53,599 nt of DNA from Photobacterium angustum (GCF_003026365.1 NZ_PYOM01000029.1:1-53599), one strand, 5' to 3'. Shown: positions 35,358-44,316, counted from the stretch's first letter. Translations and numbers: made by a program. The notes: a model not told the origin generated them from the letters alone.

Positions 35358-36671
35358 TTACGCAGGCTTGTTGTTTTGAGGCGGACGACGGCGATTATTG
35401 CGCGAACGTTGTTGCCCTTGACCTTGGCCTTGACGTTGAGTGTTACGGCGACCACCTTGACGAGGATTTCGTTGTAGGCGGATCGGTGCTGGAAGATCGT
35501 CTAACAATGCTTCTGAATCATACTTTGACTGTGGAATACCATGTTCAATGTAAGTTTCAATTGCGGTTAGGTTAATAGCGTACTCTTCACAAGCAAAACT
35601 GATTGAGTGACCACTTAGGCCTGCACGACCTGTACGACCAATACGGTGTACATAATCTTCTGCATCATCAGGTAGATCGTAGTTAAATACGTGTGTTACT
35701 GCTGGGATATGTAAACCACGTGCAGCGACATCGGTTGCGACTAAGATATCAACATCACCTTTGGTGAATTGATCCAAAATACGCTCGCGTTTTTTCTGTG
35801 GTACATCGCCAGTTAGCAAGCCAACACGGTGTCCATCAGCGGCTAAGTGACCCCAAACATCTTCACAGCGGTGTTTGGTATTAGCAAAAATAATTGCGCG
35901 CTCTGGCCACTCTTCCTCAATCAACGTTTGTAGTAAACGCATTTTTTCTTGGTTAGATGGGTAGAACAATTCTTCTTGAATGCGGTGACCTGTTTTTTGT
36001 TCCGGCTCAACGACAACGCTTTCAGGGCTATTCATATGTTCAAATGCTAATTCTTTCACACGGTAGGACAATGTGGCTGAGAATAGCAGGCTTAAACGCT
36101 CGCTCGGTGCTGGCATTCGGCGGAACAAGAAGCGAATGTCTTTAATAAAACCTAGATCGAACATACGATCGGCTTCATCAAGTACTACCACTTGAATGCT
36201 CGCTAAATCAATAACACGTTGCTTGTAGAAATCAATAATACGGCCACACGTACCGATTAAAATGTCTACACCCTCATCAAGAACTGCTTTTTGCTTCTCG
36301 TAAGGTTCGCCACCGTAAGCTAGGCCAGCTTTCAAGCCCGTACTTGCAATCAGTGATGATGCATCATTATAAATTTGGATCGCCAATTCACGCGTAGGCG
36401 CCATGATGATGGCACGCGGTTGATTGGTTTTACGTTGCGCAGGCGCAGCTGTCTCCAATAGATGGTTAAAAGTAGCGGTTAGGAAGGCAATGGTTTTACC
36501 CGTACCTGTTTGAGCCTGTCCCGCGATATCATGGCCAGTGAGCATAACTGGCAATGCCAAGGCTTGGATCGGGGTACAATTATGGAACCCTTTATCATCC
36601 AATCCTTTTAAAACTAGAGGGTTTAACCCTAGCTCGGCAAATTTCCGCTCTGTGATGTGAGTCGTCTTCAT
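35358..36671 (-). CDS. rhlB: DEAD-box ATP-dependent RNA helicase RhlB
   Basis: 437 residues. RNA-unwinding component of the RNase E degradosome. Motifs in order: Q motif with FHNCTPIQALALP, AQTGTGKT (Walker A, about 53-60), PTRELA, TCGRIIDF, DEADRMFDLGF, SATLS, FANTK, TDVAARGLHIP, and HRIGRTGRAG. The C-terminal tail (about 395-437) is basic and Arg/Gln/Asn-rich (RQGQGQGQQRSRNNRRRPP), a disordered RNA-binding extension as in E. coli. Divergent from trxA-rho, upstream of gppA, a highly conserved order. Confidence 0.97.
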   Translation of the reverse strand: MKTTHITERKFAELGLNPLVLKGLDDKGFHNCTPIQALALPVMLTGHDIAGQAQTGTGKTIAFLTATFNHLLETAAPAQRKTNQPRAIIMAPTRELAIQIYNDASSLIASTGLKAGLAYGGEPYEKQKAVLDEGVDILIGTCGRIIDFYKQRVIDLASIQVVVLDEADRMFDLGFIKDIRFLFRRMPAPSERLSLLFSATLSYRVKELAFEHMNSPESVVVEPEQKTGHRIQEELFYPSNQEKMRLLQTLIEEEWPERAIIFANTKHRCEDVWGHLAADGHRVGLLTGDVPQKKRERILDQFTKGDVDILVATDVAARGLHIPAVTHVFNYDLPDDAEDYVHRIGRTGRAGLSGHSISFACEEYAINLTAIETYIEHGIPQSKYDSEALLDDLPAPIRLQRNPRQGGRRNTQRQGQGQGQQRSRNNRRRPPQNNKPA

Positions 36672-36783
36672 TGCTATAGAATATCAGCTTAGGGTTGCAA
36701 TACGAAACGTATTCCATTCAAATAGGGCATCGATTTGCTGGTAAAATAAAATCAGCTAACAAAATCAACTGTTGGAGTGGAAG

Positions 36784-37110
36784 ATGAGCGACAAGATTGT
36801 GCAGCTTACAGATGCGAGTTTTGACACTGATGTAATCAATGCTGCTGGCCCGGTATTAGTCGATTTTTGGGCTGAATGGTGTGGTCCATGTAAAATGATT
36901 GCCCCTATTCTTGACGAAATCGCTGATGAATACGAAGGCAAGCTAACGATTGGTAAATTAAATATTGATCAGAATGCGGAGACGCCGCCGAAGTTTGGTA
37001 TTCGTGGTATTCCGACTTTACTGCTGTTTAAAGACGGTGGTGTAGCGGCAACAAAGGTTGGCGCACTGTCGAAAACACAGCTTAAAGAGTTCTTAGACGC
37101 GAACCTATAA
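36784..37110 (+). CDS. trxA: Thioredoxin 1
   Basis: 108 residues with the active site WCGPC (about 32-36) in FWAEWCGPCKMIAPILDE and the cis-Pro segment GIRGIPTLLLFKDG. Cytosolic disulfide reductant for ribonucleotide reductase, MsrA and others. The start MSDKIVQL was chosen to match E. coli, with GGAGTGGAAG directly upstream; a longer frame begins 4 codons earlier. Upstream of rho, divergent from rhlB. Confidence 0.97.
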   Translation: MSDKIVQLTDASFDTDVINAAGPVLVDFWAEWCGPCKMIAPILDEIADEYEGKLTIGKLNIDQNAETPPKFGIRGIPTLLLFKDGGVAATKVGALSKTQLKEFLDANL

Positions 37111-37120
37111 GTGCAATTTT

Positions 37121-37177
37121 ACAAACCATGGACAATTTCTAAGTTGTACATGGTTTGTCTAACGTCTATGCTAGACG
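37121..37177 (+). promoter_or_regulatory. Two stem-loops in the trxA-rho intergenic leader
   Basis: Hairpin A: 10-bp perfect stem (37121-37130 with 37149-37158) continued by ACAA/TTGT (37132-37135 with 37144-37147). Hairpin B: 6-bp stem (37163-37168 with 37172-37177) and a TGC loop. No T tracts. In E. coli rho is autoregulated by Rho-dependent attenuation in its leader, so these may protect the trxA 3' end or shape the rho leader. Confidence 0.5.
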
Positions 37178-37307
37178 GATAGAACGTTTAGTGTTACCGT
37201 AGCGCACAGAAATTACATTTTCGTTCATTTCTTGACCAGGCCCTATTGGTCATCTTTATCTCAACTAATATAGAACCCCGATTTTGACAGACAAGAAACC
37301 CACCACT

Positions 37308-38573
37308 ATGAACCTTACAGAATTAAAGAGCCAACCGATTTCTAAGTTGGTATCACTTGGCGAAAGTTTAGGATTAGAAAACCTTGCCCGCTTGAGAAAG
37401 CAAGACATCATCTTCTCCATTCTTAAGCAGCATGCGAAGAGTGGTGAGGATATTTTTGGCGATGGTGTTCTAGAAATATTACAAGATGGCTTCGGCTTCC
37501 TTCGTAGCGCTGATAGTTCTTACCTTGCCGGCCCTGATGATATTTATGTATCACCAAGTCAAATCCGTCGTTTTAACTTACGTACTGGCGATACTATTGC
37601 CGGAAAGATTCGTCCACCAAAAGACGGTGAGCGTTACTTTGCACTACTGAAAGTTAACGAAGTAAACTACGACAAGCCAGACAACGCCCGCAATAAGATC
37701 CTATTTGAAAACCTTACCCCACTGCATGCAAACTCACGTATGCGTATGGAACGTGGTAACGGTTCTACAGAAGATATCACTGCACGTGTTCTTGATTTAG
37801 CATCACCAATTGGTAAAGGCCAGCGTGGTCTGATTGTTGCTCCGCCAAAAGCGGGTAAAACAATGCTGCTTCAAAACATTGCCCAAAGTATTGCCCATAA
37901 CCACCCTGAGTGTGAGTTAATGGTATTGCTTATTGATGAGCGTCCAGAAGAAGTGACCGAGATGCAACGTCTTGTAAAAGGCGAAGTGATTGCATCAACG
38001 TTTGATGAGCCAGCATCACGTCACGTACAAGTGGCTGAAATGGTAATTGAAAAAGCAAAACGTTTAGTAGAGCACAAGAAAGATGTTGTTATCTTACTTG
38101 ACTCAATTACACGTCTAGCACGTGCATACAACACCGTTATTCCTTCTTCTGGTAAGGTATTAACAGGTGGTGTAGATGCCAACGCCCTTCACCGTCCTAA
38201 GCGCTTCTTTGGTGCTGCACGTAACGTAGAAGAAGGCGGTAGCTTAACTATCATCGCAACAGCACTAGTTGATACTGGTTCGAAAATGGATGAAGTTATC
38301 TATGAAGAATTTAAAGGTACGGGTAACATGGAACTTCACCTTTCTCGTAAGATCGCTGAGAAACGTGTATTCCCTGCTATCGATATCAATCGCTCTGGTA
38401 CGCGTCGTGAAGAACTACTAGCGAAAGCGGACGAGCTACAGAAAATGTGGATTCTACGTAAGATCGTTCACCCAATGAGCGAAACTGACAGCATGGAATT
38501 CTTAATTGATAAGCTATCAATGACGAAGACTAATGATGAATTCTTTGATGCGATGCGTCGTCAGAAATCATAA
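37308..38573 (+). CDS. rho: Transcription termination factor Rho
   Basis: 421 residues, nearly identical to E. coli Rho (419). Hexameric RNA-dependent ATPase. N-terminal Rho-N and cold-shock-like RNA-binding domain with DGFGFLRS (about 60-67). RecA-type core with P-loop APPKAGKT (about 180-187), Walker B VVILLDSITRLAR, the Q-loop region and the secondary RNA-binding R-loop KRFFGAARNVEEGG. The start MNLTELK aligns with E. coli; a TTG-initiated frame 8 codons earlier is less likely. Its leader of about 200 bases after trxA is where autogenous control is expected. Confidence 0.98.
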   Translation: MNLTELKSQPISKLVSLGESLGLENLARLRKQDIIFSILKQHAKSGEDIFGDGVLEILQDGFGFLRSADSSYLAGPDDIYVSPSQIRRFNLRTGDTIAGKIRPPKDGERYFALLKVNEVNYDKPDNARNKILFENLTPLHANSRMRMERGNGSTEDITARVLDLASPIGKGQRGLIVAPPKAGKTMLLQNIAQSIAHNHPECELMVLLIDERPEEVTEMQRLVKGEVIASTFDEPASRHVQVAEMVIEKAKRLVEHKKDVVILLDSITRLARAYNTVIPSSGKVLTGGVDANALHRPKRFFGAARNVEEGGSLTIIATALVDTGSKMDEVIYEEFKGTGNMELHLSRKIAEKRVFPAIDINRSGTRREELLAKADELQKMWILRKIVHPMSETDSMEFLIDKLSMTKTNDEFFDAMRRQKS

Positions 38574-38598
38574 TTCGCTGCACTGAGTCACATTTATT

Positions 38599-38628
38599 AA
38601 AAACGTCGCCCATGGGCGGCGTTTTTTA
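38599..38628 (+). terminator. Terminator of trxA-rho
   Basis: GC-rich stem (about 38602-38610 with 38615-38623, one T-G pair) with a CATG-centred loop and a T6 tract. Confidence 0.88.
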
Positions 38629-38700
38629 TTGACAGAAATTACCGCATACTGAGATTGTATAGGCACGGATTATGCGTATTTGACTTAACAAGGAGGTGTT

Positions 38701-39717
38701 ATGTTACTACGATGGTGTGCGTTAAGCTTACTGATCGCGAGTGTATTACAGCCTGTTTCTGCATTAGAAGTGACTGAAGCGAAAATTCAGCATGTTCAAA
38801 CAATGCCTCAATTTGTCGCGCATATTGAAACCCTCAAACCTTATTATGATCACAGTGATTTTCAGTCTTTGGAAATTTTACTCGATCAACTTCCCGCTTT
38901 GACACAAGAGGTTGCCCGTAGCCAATTAATTCAATATGCCAGTGAAGTAAAACAGCTTAATGCTGCGCGTATTGCATGGTTAACCATTCAAGCCGAGCGA
39001 CAATCGCCGTTTACTATTACAGAACAAGGTGATGGCTATACGGTGCAACGAATGGCTTTTTTCTACAGCAATCAAGCGAATGGCTTATTGCGTCAGTGGA
39101 AAAAAGAGTTGATCAGTCAACGTGCAACGGTGCAATTAGAACAAGGGAAATTGGCCTTATCAGAATGGCTTACAGGGGACTTAGAGCAACAACAAAAGCG
39201 CAGCCAAGTGATTGTGCGTGCGATCCCGCAATTATCTGATTCTGCCATTGCTGTTTTAGTCGAGCAGTTTCATTCGGATCCACAGTTAATGTGGTTACCT
39301 GATAACAGTATTCTTGCCGTCCTTGCTGCTTATTCTGATGATAGTAAATTATATGATTTACTGTGGCGTCGCCGTACCGATCAATACAGCTTGGCGGAAC
39401 TACAACGCTTATCTACTTCATCAACTTCTGATTTTGTTGTTAGCCAGTTAATTGCAGCCACTTCAAATCCTTCACTCAAAGAGCCAGCTTATCACGCATT
39501 GACGTCCTTTAATCCATTACCCGAAATGGCGAAATCGTTTTTGCAGATACAGTTAGGCGATCAGATTGAACGATCACTCATCACTCCCTATTTGATGAAA
39601 CAAGGTCATGATCATTGGTTACAACAATTATTAGTAATCAGTACTGATCCTGATTTAGTCGCGCACATCAAAGAAATATTACCGACAGGTCAAATACCTC
39701 CAATAACTCGTAAATAG
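38701..39717 (+). CDS. Exported helical protein of unknown function
   Basis: 338 residues with a Sec signal (MLLRWCALSLLIASVLQPVSALE, cleavage after about residue 21). The rest is rich in Leu, Gln and Ala and looks like amphipathic helices in HEAT-like array (SQLIQYASEVKQLNAARIAWL; SDSAIAVLVEQFHSDPQLMWL; FVVSQLIAATSNPSLKEPAYHAL). No catalytic motif is visible. A near-perfect AAGGAGGTG ribosome binding site suggests efficient translation. It stands between rho and ubiD with its own space on both sides. I do not recognise the family; a periplasmic scaffold is a guess from the helical repeats. Confidence 0.75.
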   Translation: MLLRWCALSLLIASVLQPVSALEVTEAKIQHVQTMPQFVAHIETLKPYYDHSDFQSLEILLDQLPALTQEVARSQLIQYASEVKQLNAARIAWLTIQAERQSPFTITEQGDGYTVQRMAFFYSNQANGLLRQWKKELISQRATVQLEQGKLALSEWLTGDLEQQQKRSQVIVRAIPQLSDSAIAVLVEQFHSDPQLMWLPDNSILAVLAAYSDDSKLYDLLWRRRTDQYSLAELQRLSTSSTSDFVVSQLIAATSNPSLKEPAYHALTSFNPLPEMAKSFLQIQLGDQIERSLITPYLMKQGHDHWLQQLLVISTDPDLVAHIKEILPTGQIPPITRK

Positions 39718-39886
39718 TCTTTGTTTTTATAAGGATTATGGCGTTTTTTTTCTCTTTTTTGTGATGAAATTAGCGCCTGTTGATGGGTGTTTTAGTGCGC
39801 ACAACTGGTTATACTAGCGAAAATCATTCTCATCCCTACGTCTCTATCTTTGATATTAAAGGCGTAGCTCAATCGTGGTATCAGAT

Positions 39887-41746
39887 ATGAAATTCAAGGA
39901 TCTGCGAGACTTCATCGCCTATTTAGAACAGAACGGGCAGTTGAAGCGAATTAAGCAGGCAGTCGATCCAGATCAGGAAATAACGGAAATTAGCGACCGC
40001 ACCTTACGTGCTGGTGGTCCCGCATTATTATTTGAAAATCCTATTGGCTACGATATGCCGGTACTGGCTAATTTATTTGGTACCCCACAACGAGTGGCAA
40101 TGGGGATGGGGCGATCTGAAGTTAAAGAATTGCGTGAAGTCGGTAAGCTGTTGGCATATTTGAAAGAGCCTGAGCCGCCACGTGGTTTTCGTGAAGCGTT
40201 AGATAAATTACCGGCGTTTAAGCAAGTGCTTAATATGCCAGTGAAGCGTCTGCGCAATGCACCGTGCCAAGAGATTGTGTGGCAAGGTGATGACGTTGAT
40301 TTAGATAAAATCCCTGTGATGAGCTGTTGGCCTGATGATGTTGCACCATTGCTTACATGGGGATTAACGATCACCAAAGGGCCACATAAAAAGCGCCAAA
40401 ACTTAGGCATTTATCGTCAGCAAAAAATTGCTAAAAATAAAATCATCATGCGTTGGCTTGCTCACCGTGGTGGCGCGCTTGATTTACGAGAATGGATGGA
40501 AACCCACCCCGGTGAAAAATTCCCAATCACCGTCGCTTTTGGTGCCGATCCTGCTACTGTTCTCGGTGCGGTAACGCCTATTCCTGATACTTTATCGGAA
40601 TATGCCTTTGCTGGCTTACTTCGTGGTCGTCGGACCGAAGTAGTCAAGAGCCTGACCAATGATTTAGATGTGCCTGCGAGCGCAGAAATTGTGATGGAAG
40701 GTTATATTGATCCCGAAGAGTTTGCCGATGAAGGCCCTTATGGCGATCATACCGGTTACTATAACGAGAAAGAGCGTCATCACGTCTTTACTATCACGCA
40801 TATCACAATGCGTAACGATCCTATCTACCACAGCACTTACACTGGTCGTCCGCCAGATGAGCCTGCGGTATTGGGTGTGGCACTCAATGAAGTCTTTGTG
40901 CCTATTTTGCAAAAGCAATTTCCTGAAATAACCGATTTTTATCTACCGCCAGAAGGGTGCTCATACCGTATGGCAGTAGTGACGATGAAGAAGCAATATC
41001 CAGGTCACGCCAAACGAGTGATGATGGGGGTGTGGTCTTTCCTGCGTCAGTTCATGTATACCAAATATGTCATTGTGTGTGACGAGAGTGTCGATGCACG
41101 TAATTGGGATAGCGTGGTAGAAGCCATGACAACCCATATGGAACCTGTACGTGATACCTTGTTCATTGATAACACGCCGATCGATTCCTTAGATTTTGCC
41201 TCACCAGTGGTTGGTCTTGGCTCTAAAATGGGCTTAGACGCAACGGTGAAGTGGGATGCTGAACTTGCTAGTACGCTATCGATTGAAGCCGAATATGATA
41301 ATCAATTTGATGTTGAAGCAGGTATTGCTGCTTTACGTGACGCTTACCCTGAGATCATTGATATTTACTTACCGACAGCAAGTAAGCAGAAGATGGCGAT
41401 TGTAAGTATTACCAATACAGAAGCGGATCAAGCACAGCGTGTAATGCAAGGTATTTTGGACTTCATTATGCAGTTTAGTGATGCAAAATTTGTTATCTTG
41501 TGTGATCAAGACGTCAACGTGCGTGATTGGAACGATGTTATTTGGGCGATCACTACACGTATGGATCCTAGCCGTGATACGTTACAGCTAGCGTCAACAT
41601 TAGACCAAAGTAGTAAGCTTGGATTAGATGCTACTAATAAATGGCCTGATGCAGTGGCACGTGAATGGGGCAACCCAATAGTTAAGAATCTGCAAGTTGT
41701 CGCGAAAATAGATGCTATCTGGGATCAACTTGGGATCGAGATATAA
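39887..41746 (+). CDS. ubiD: 4-hydroxy-3-polyprenylbenzoate decarboxylase with duplicated C-terminal region
   Basis: 619 residues, against 497 in E. coli. Prenylated-FMN-dependent decarboxylation of 3-octaprenyl-4-hydroxybenzoate in ubiquinone synthesis; the cofactor comes from UbiX. Conserved blocks: DRTLRAGGPALLFENP, NLGIYRQQ, MRWLAHRGGA, PDTLSEYAFAGLLRG, EGPYGDHTGYYN (Glu-rich active site), TGRPPDEPAVLG. The extra length is an internal repeat. About residues 345-458 (FPEITDFYLPPEG to LDATVKWD) are echoed at about 487-588 (YPEIIDIYLPTAS to LDATNKWPD). Copy 1 keeps NTPIDSLDFASP; copy 2 keeps RDWNDVIWAITTRMDPSRD and REWGNPI. Long UbiD is, as I recall, usual in Vibrionaceae. The start MKFKDLRDF was preferred over a GTG 4 codons upstream. 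Confidence 0.95.
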   Translation: MKFKDLRDFIAYLEQNGQLKRIKQAVDPDQEITEISDRTLRAGGPALLFENPIGYDMPVLANLFGTPQRVAMGMGRSEVKELREVGKLLAYLKEPEPPRGFREALDKLPAFKQVLNMPVKRLRNAPCQEIVWQGDDVDLDKIPVMSCWPDDVAPLLTWGLTITKGPHKKRQNLGIYRQQKIAKNKIIMRWLAHRGGALDLREWMETHPGEKFPITVAFGADPATVLGAVTPIPDTLSEYAFAGLLRGRRTEVVKSLTNDLDVPASAEIVMEGYIDPEEFADEGPYGDHTGYYNEKERHHVFTITHITMRNDPIYHSTYTGRPPDEPAVLGVALNEVFVPILQKQFPEITDFYLPPEGCSYRMAVVTMKKQYPGHAKRVMMGVWSFLRQFMYTKYVIVCDESVDARNWDSVVEAMTTHMEPVRDTLFIDNTPIDSLDFASPVVGLGSKMGLDATVKWDAELASTLSIEAEYDNQFDVEAGIAALRDAYPEIIDIYLPTASKQKMAIVSITNTEADQAQRVMQGILDFIMQFSDAKFVILCDQDVNVRDWNDVIWAITTRMDPSRDTLQLASTLDQSSKLGLDATNKWPDAVAREWGNPIVKNLQVVAKIDAIWDQLGIEI

Positions 41747-41826
41747 CTGTTTATCGCTATACTGAGCGATAGAGTTATTATTATTTATCGCTGATCGTTA
41801 GAGCTTGATCAGCAAGAGAAACTATT

Positions 41827-42090
41827 ATGTACCAAGTACGCCTGTTGCCACATAACATCACCTTTACTGCGTCAGCGCAGCAAACGGTATTACAAGCAGC
41901 GCTCGACGCAGGCATCGCTTTCCCCAATCGTTGTCAGGTAGGAGCATGTGCTATGTGCATGTGCCGTAAAACATCCGGCGAAGTGAGTTATCAGTTAGAG
42001 CCTATGCTCACAGAAAACGAACAAGCTGAAGGATGGATTTTTACCTGCCAAGCGATGGCAGAAAGCGACTTGGTGTTAACGTTAGACTAG
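41827..42090 (+). CDS. [2Fe-2S] plant-type ferredoxin
   Basis: 87 residues, a free-standing beta-grasp ferredoxin. Cluster ligands are in CQVGACAMC (Cys 36, 41, 44) and a fourth in IFTCQA (about Cys 76), the plant-type CX4CX2C...C pattern. It lies 80 bases after ubiD and 9 bases before fre, so it is almost certainly co-translated with the flavin reductase. In related enzymes such as AscD and phenol or xylene reductases, the same ferredoxin domain is fused to a Fre-like domain. Here the two parts are separate, which suggests that Fre passes electrons to this ferredoxin. Its acceptor is unknown. Confidence 0.9.
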   Translation: MYQVRLLPHNITFTASAQQTVLQAALDAGIAFPNRCQVGACAMCMCRKTSGEVSYQLEPMLTENEQAEGWIFTCQAMAESDLVLTLD

Positions 42091-42099
42091 AGGAAAACC

Positions 42100-42810
42100 A
42101 TGTCTATCCAGTGCGAAGTAAAGTCAGTACAACCCTTAGCTGCGAACACGTATCGCATTTTGTTAAAGCCTGAGCAGGTGATTGATTTCAAAGCCGGACA
42201 ATATCTGCTTGCTGTAATGGGTGAGAAAGATAAACGTCCTTTTTCAATTGCGAGCAGCCCTTGCCGAGAAGGCGAATTAGAGCTGCATATTGGCGCGGCA
42301 GAGCAAAATGCTTACGCACTAGAAGTTGTTGAAGCGATGAAAGCAGCATTAGACTGCAATGAGCCTGTGGTAATTGATGCTGCACATGGTAATGCATGGC
42401 TACGTCACGAAAGTGAGCGTCCACTATTGATGGTTGCTGGTGGTACGGGCTTTTCTTATATCCGTAGCATGCTAGATAATTGCATTAGCCGTGGTTTGAC
42501 CCAGCCTATTTTTGTGTACTGGGGAGGACGCAGTATTGACCAACTGTATGCTAACGATGAAATGCAGGCGTTAGCTGAAAAACATGGCAACATTACTTAT
42601 GTGCCAGTGGTTGAAAATACCCCTGAAAACTGGTCAGGCAAAGTCGGTAATGTATTGGATGCTGTTGCAGAGGATTTTGTTTGCCTATCAGCGTACGACA
42701 TCTATGTATGTGGTCGTTTTGAAATGGCAGGTGCAGCCCGTGAGCGTTTCTGTAGTGATAAAAATGCGCAAAGAGAACATATGTTTGCTGACGCATTTGC
42801 GTTTATTTAA
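42100..42810 (+). CDS. fre: NAD(P)H-flavin reductase Fre
   Basis: 236 residues. FNR-superfamily reductase that makes free reduced flavin with NAD(P)H in the cytosol and helps reactivate ribonucleotide reductase and reduce ferric iron. The flavin-binding RPFSIASSP (about 47-55), nucleotide-binding VAGGTGFSYIRSML (about 112-125), GGRS and the C-terminal YVCGRFEMA block match E. coli Fre and the luxG group. Linkage to ubiD is conserved with E. coli; the ferredoxin placed between them is not. Strong terminator downstream. Confidence 0.95.
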   Translation: MSIQCEVKSVQPLAANTYRILLKPEQVIDFKAGQYLLAVMGEKDKRPFSIASSPCREGELELHIGAAEQNAYALEVVEAMKAALDCNEPVVIDAAHGNAWLRHESERPLLMVAGGTGFSYIRSMLDNCISRGLTQPIFVYWGGRSIDQLYANDEMQALAEKHGNITYVPVVENTPENWSGKVGNVLDAVAEDFVCLSAYDIYVCGRFEMAGAARERFCSDKNAQREHMFADAFAFI

Positions 42811-42827
42811 CTATTAAATGTTTAAAC

Positions 42828-42858
42828 CAAAGCCAGCGTTAAACGCTGGCTTTGTTGT
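42828..42858. terminator. Terminator between fre and the EamA transporter gene
   Basis: An 11-bp perfect stem (42828-42838 with 42844-42854), 5-base loop, followed by TTGTTTTT on the plus strand. Confidence 0.85.
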
Positions 42859-42874
42859 TTTTATAACAAGCGAC

Positions 42875-43765
42875 TTATCGTTGGCTTTGCTGAACTTTGC
42901 GTTTCACCCAGGTTTCATTTAACCACAGTGAAAACATAATGATCACGCCACCTATAACCAAACGTGGATAGTCGACATCACGATTCCAAATCACAATGTT
43001 CACAATCAACCCCGCAGGTACCAGTGCATTATTCATGATAGCAAGAGCGCCCGCATTGACTAACGTCGCCCCTTTATTCCAGATGAAGTACCCCAAACCT
43101 GAAGCAACTACACCAAGATAAATCAAGATCCCCCATTGAGTATCGGTCGTCGGTAGCTTGTCGTTATTGCCAAACAATAAGAACATCGGTAACGCGATAC
43201 AGATAGCACCAATGTAAAACCAGCCAAATACCGTATGTTGTGGCAGCTCTGTGGTTTCTTGTTCGATAATTCGCTTATAGCCCACTTGCCCGATAGCAAA
43301 ACACAGGTTTGCCCCTTGAACGATGAAAAAGCCGATAATAAAGTTTTGGTTGATGCCTTCAAATTTGATCACAGCAGCACCTAATACTGCAATGGCTGCG
43401 GTGAGCAAATACCACGGAGAAAACTGTTTATGGAGTGCATCGTAAATCAAAGTGACATATATCGGGGTGAAAATAGTAAACAGTAATACTTCAGGCACAC
43501 TGAGATATAAAAAAGATTGGTAGTAGAAGCAGTACATGATCCCTAATTGGAAAGCGCCAACCATCATTAATTTGAGCGCTAATTTGGGACGGATGTGTTT
43601 AAAGCGTAAAAAAGGGATAAAAACTAGTGCGGCTAAACTGACACGAGTTAATACAGAAAACCAAGGGTCAACCTGACCTGCAAGGTAGACGCCAATTAAG
43701 CTGAAAGAAAACGCCCATAAAAGGGTGATAACAGATAAATATCCCATTACGCGAGCAACATCCAT
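42875..43765 (-). CDS. EamA/DMT-family transporter
   Basis: 296 residues with about ten hydrophobic helices in two homologous EamA halves (about 5-135 and 145-285), for example LSVITLLWAFSFSLIGVYLA at the N-terminus and GWFYIGAICIALPMFLLFG in the second half. The basic C-terminus WVKRKVQQSQR is cytoplasmic. It resembles the carboxylate/amino acid/amine transporter group of the drug/metabolite superfamily; substrate and direction cannot be told from sequence. Monocistronic. Confidence 0.85.
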   Translation of the reverse strand: MDVARVMGYLSVITLLWAFSFSLIGVYLAGQVDPWFSVLTRVSLAALVFIPFLRFKHIRPKLALKLMMVGAFQLGIMYCFYYQSFLYLSVPEVLLFTIFTPIYVTLIYDALHKQFSPWYLLTAAIAVLGAAVIKFEGINQNFIIGFFIVQGANLCFAIGQVGYKRIIEQETTELPQHTVFGWFYIGAICIALPMFLLFGNNDKLPTTDTQWGILIYLGVVASGLGYFIWNKGATLVNAGALAIMNNALVPAGLIVNIVIWNRDVDYPRLVIGGVIIMFSLWLNETWVKRKVQQSQR

Positions 43766-43847
43766 TTGAAAAATTAAGGATATTCAGTGTAACGAAAGTT
43801 AATCTTGTCGCCTATGAAATATAGAGTAGAAAATAACAGGTATGAGC

Positions 43848-43870
43848 AGCAGCCAACGGTGTTGGCTGCT
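43848..43870 (-). terminator. Hairpin downstream of uspA
   Basis: A 10-bp perfect GC-rich stem (43848-43857 with 43861-43870) with a 3-base loop, 24 bases past the uspA stop. The minus-strand T tract is delayed and weak. Confidence 0.6.
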
Positions 43871-43893
43871 GGATTAAGAGAGTTATAGCAAGA

Positions 43894-44316
43894 TTATTTC
43901 AGTGGAACCATTAATAAATCAACAGGCGTACGGCTTAGTAGTTGGCGAGTTGATGATAAGATTTTGCTCCAGAAATCTTGATGGTGACCACAAATCACCA
44001 AATCGATATCCATGTTTTTTATCGCATGACAAATTTCTTCACTCAGATCACCACTACCTACAAGGGTATGTGACACAGGATATTGTGCTTTTTGTGCCAG
44101 TTGATGAAGTCGTGCTTGCGCATCATTTTCAGCGCGCTCATGCATCTCAGCTAAATTAATATCAATGAGTCCGGTGTATAAATCGGCGTAATCAACATCG
44201 ATATGGATCAGAGACAACTTAGCATCGAGGGCTTTGGCTAATAGCGCTGCCTTATGGACTAATACTTCGCTATCGTCTGATAAATCAATGGCTGCAAGGA
44301 TATGTTTATAAACCAT
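43894..44316 (-). CDS. uspA: Universal stress protein A
   Basis: 140 residues, the size and sequence class of E. coli UspA: MVYKHILAAIDLSDDSEVLVHKA, then DYADLYTGLIDINLAEM and the signature LVGSGDLSEEICHAIKNMDIDLVICGHHQDFWSKILSSTRQLL. Cytosolic dimer induced in stationary phase and starvation. The start at 44316 matches the family and has GGAGTG upstream; a longer frame adds 7 residues. Divergent from ftnA-uspB. Confidence 0.96.
   Translation of the reverse strand: MVYKHILAAIDLSDDSEVLVHKAALLAKALDAKLSLIHIDVDYADLYTGLIDINLAEMHERAENDAQARLHQLAQKAQYPVSHTLVGSGDLSEEICHAIKNMDIDLVICGHHQDFWSKILSSTRQLLSRTPVDLLMVPLK

Noticed and set aside
37151..37183. rhoL-like leader peptide before rho
   Set aside because: A 10-codon frame exists, but it has no ribosome binding site, overlaps the hairpins, and does not resemble E. 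coli RhoL.
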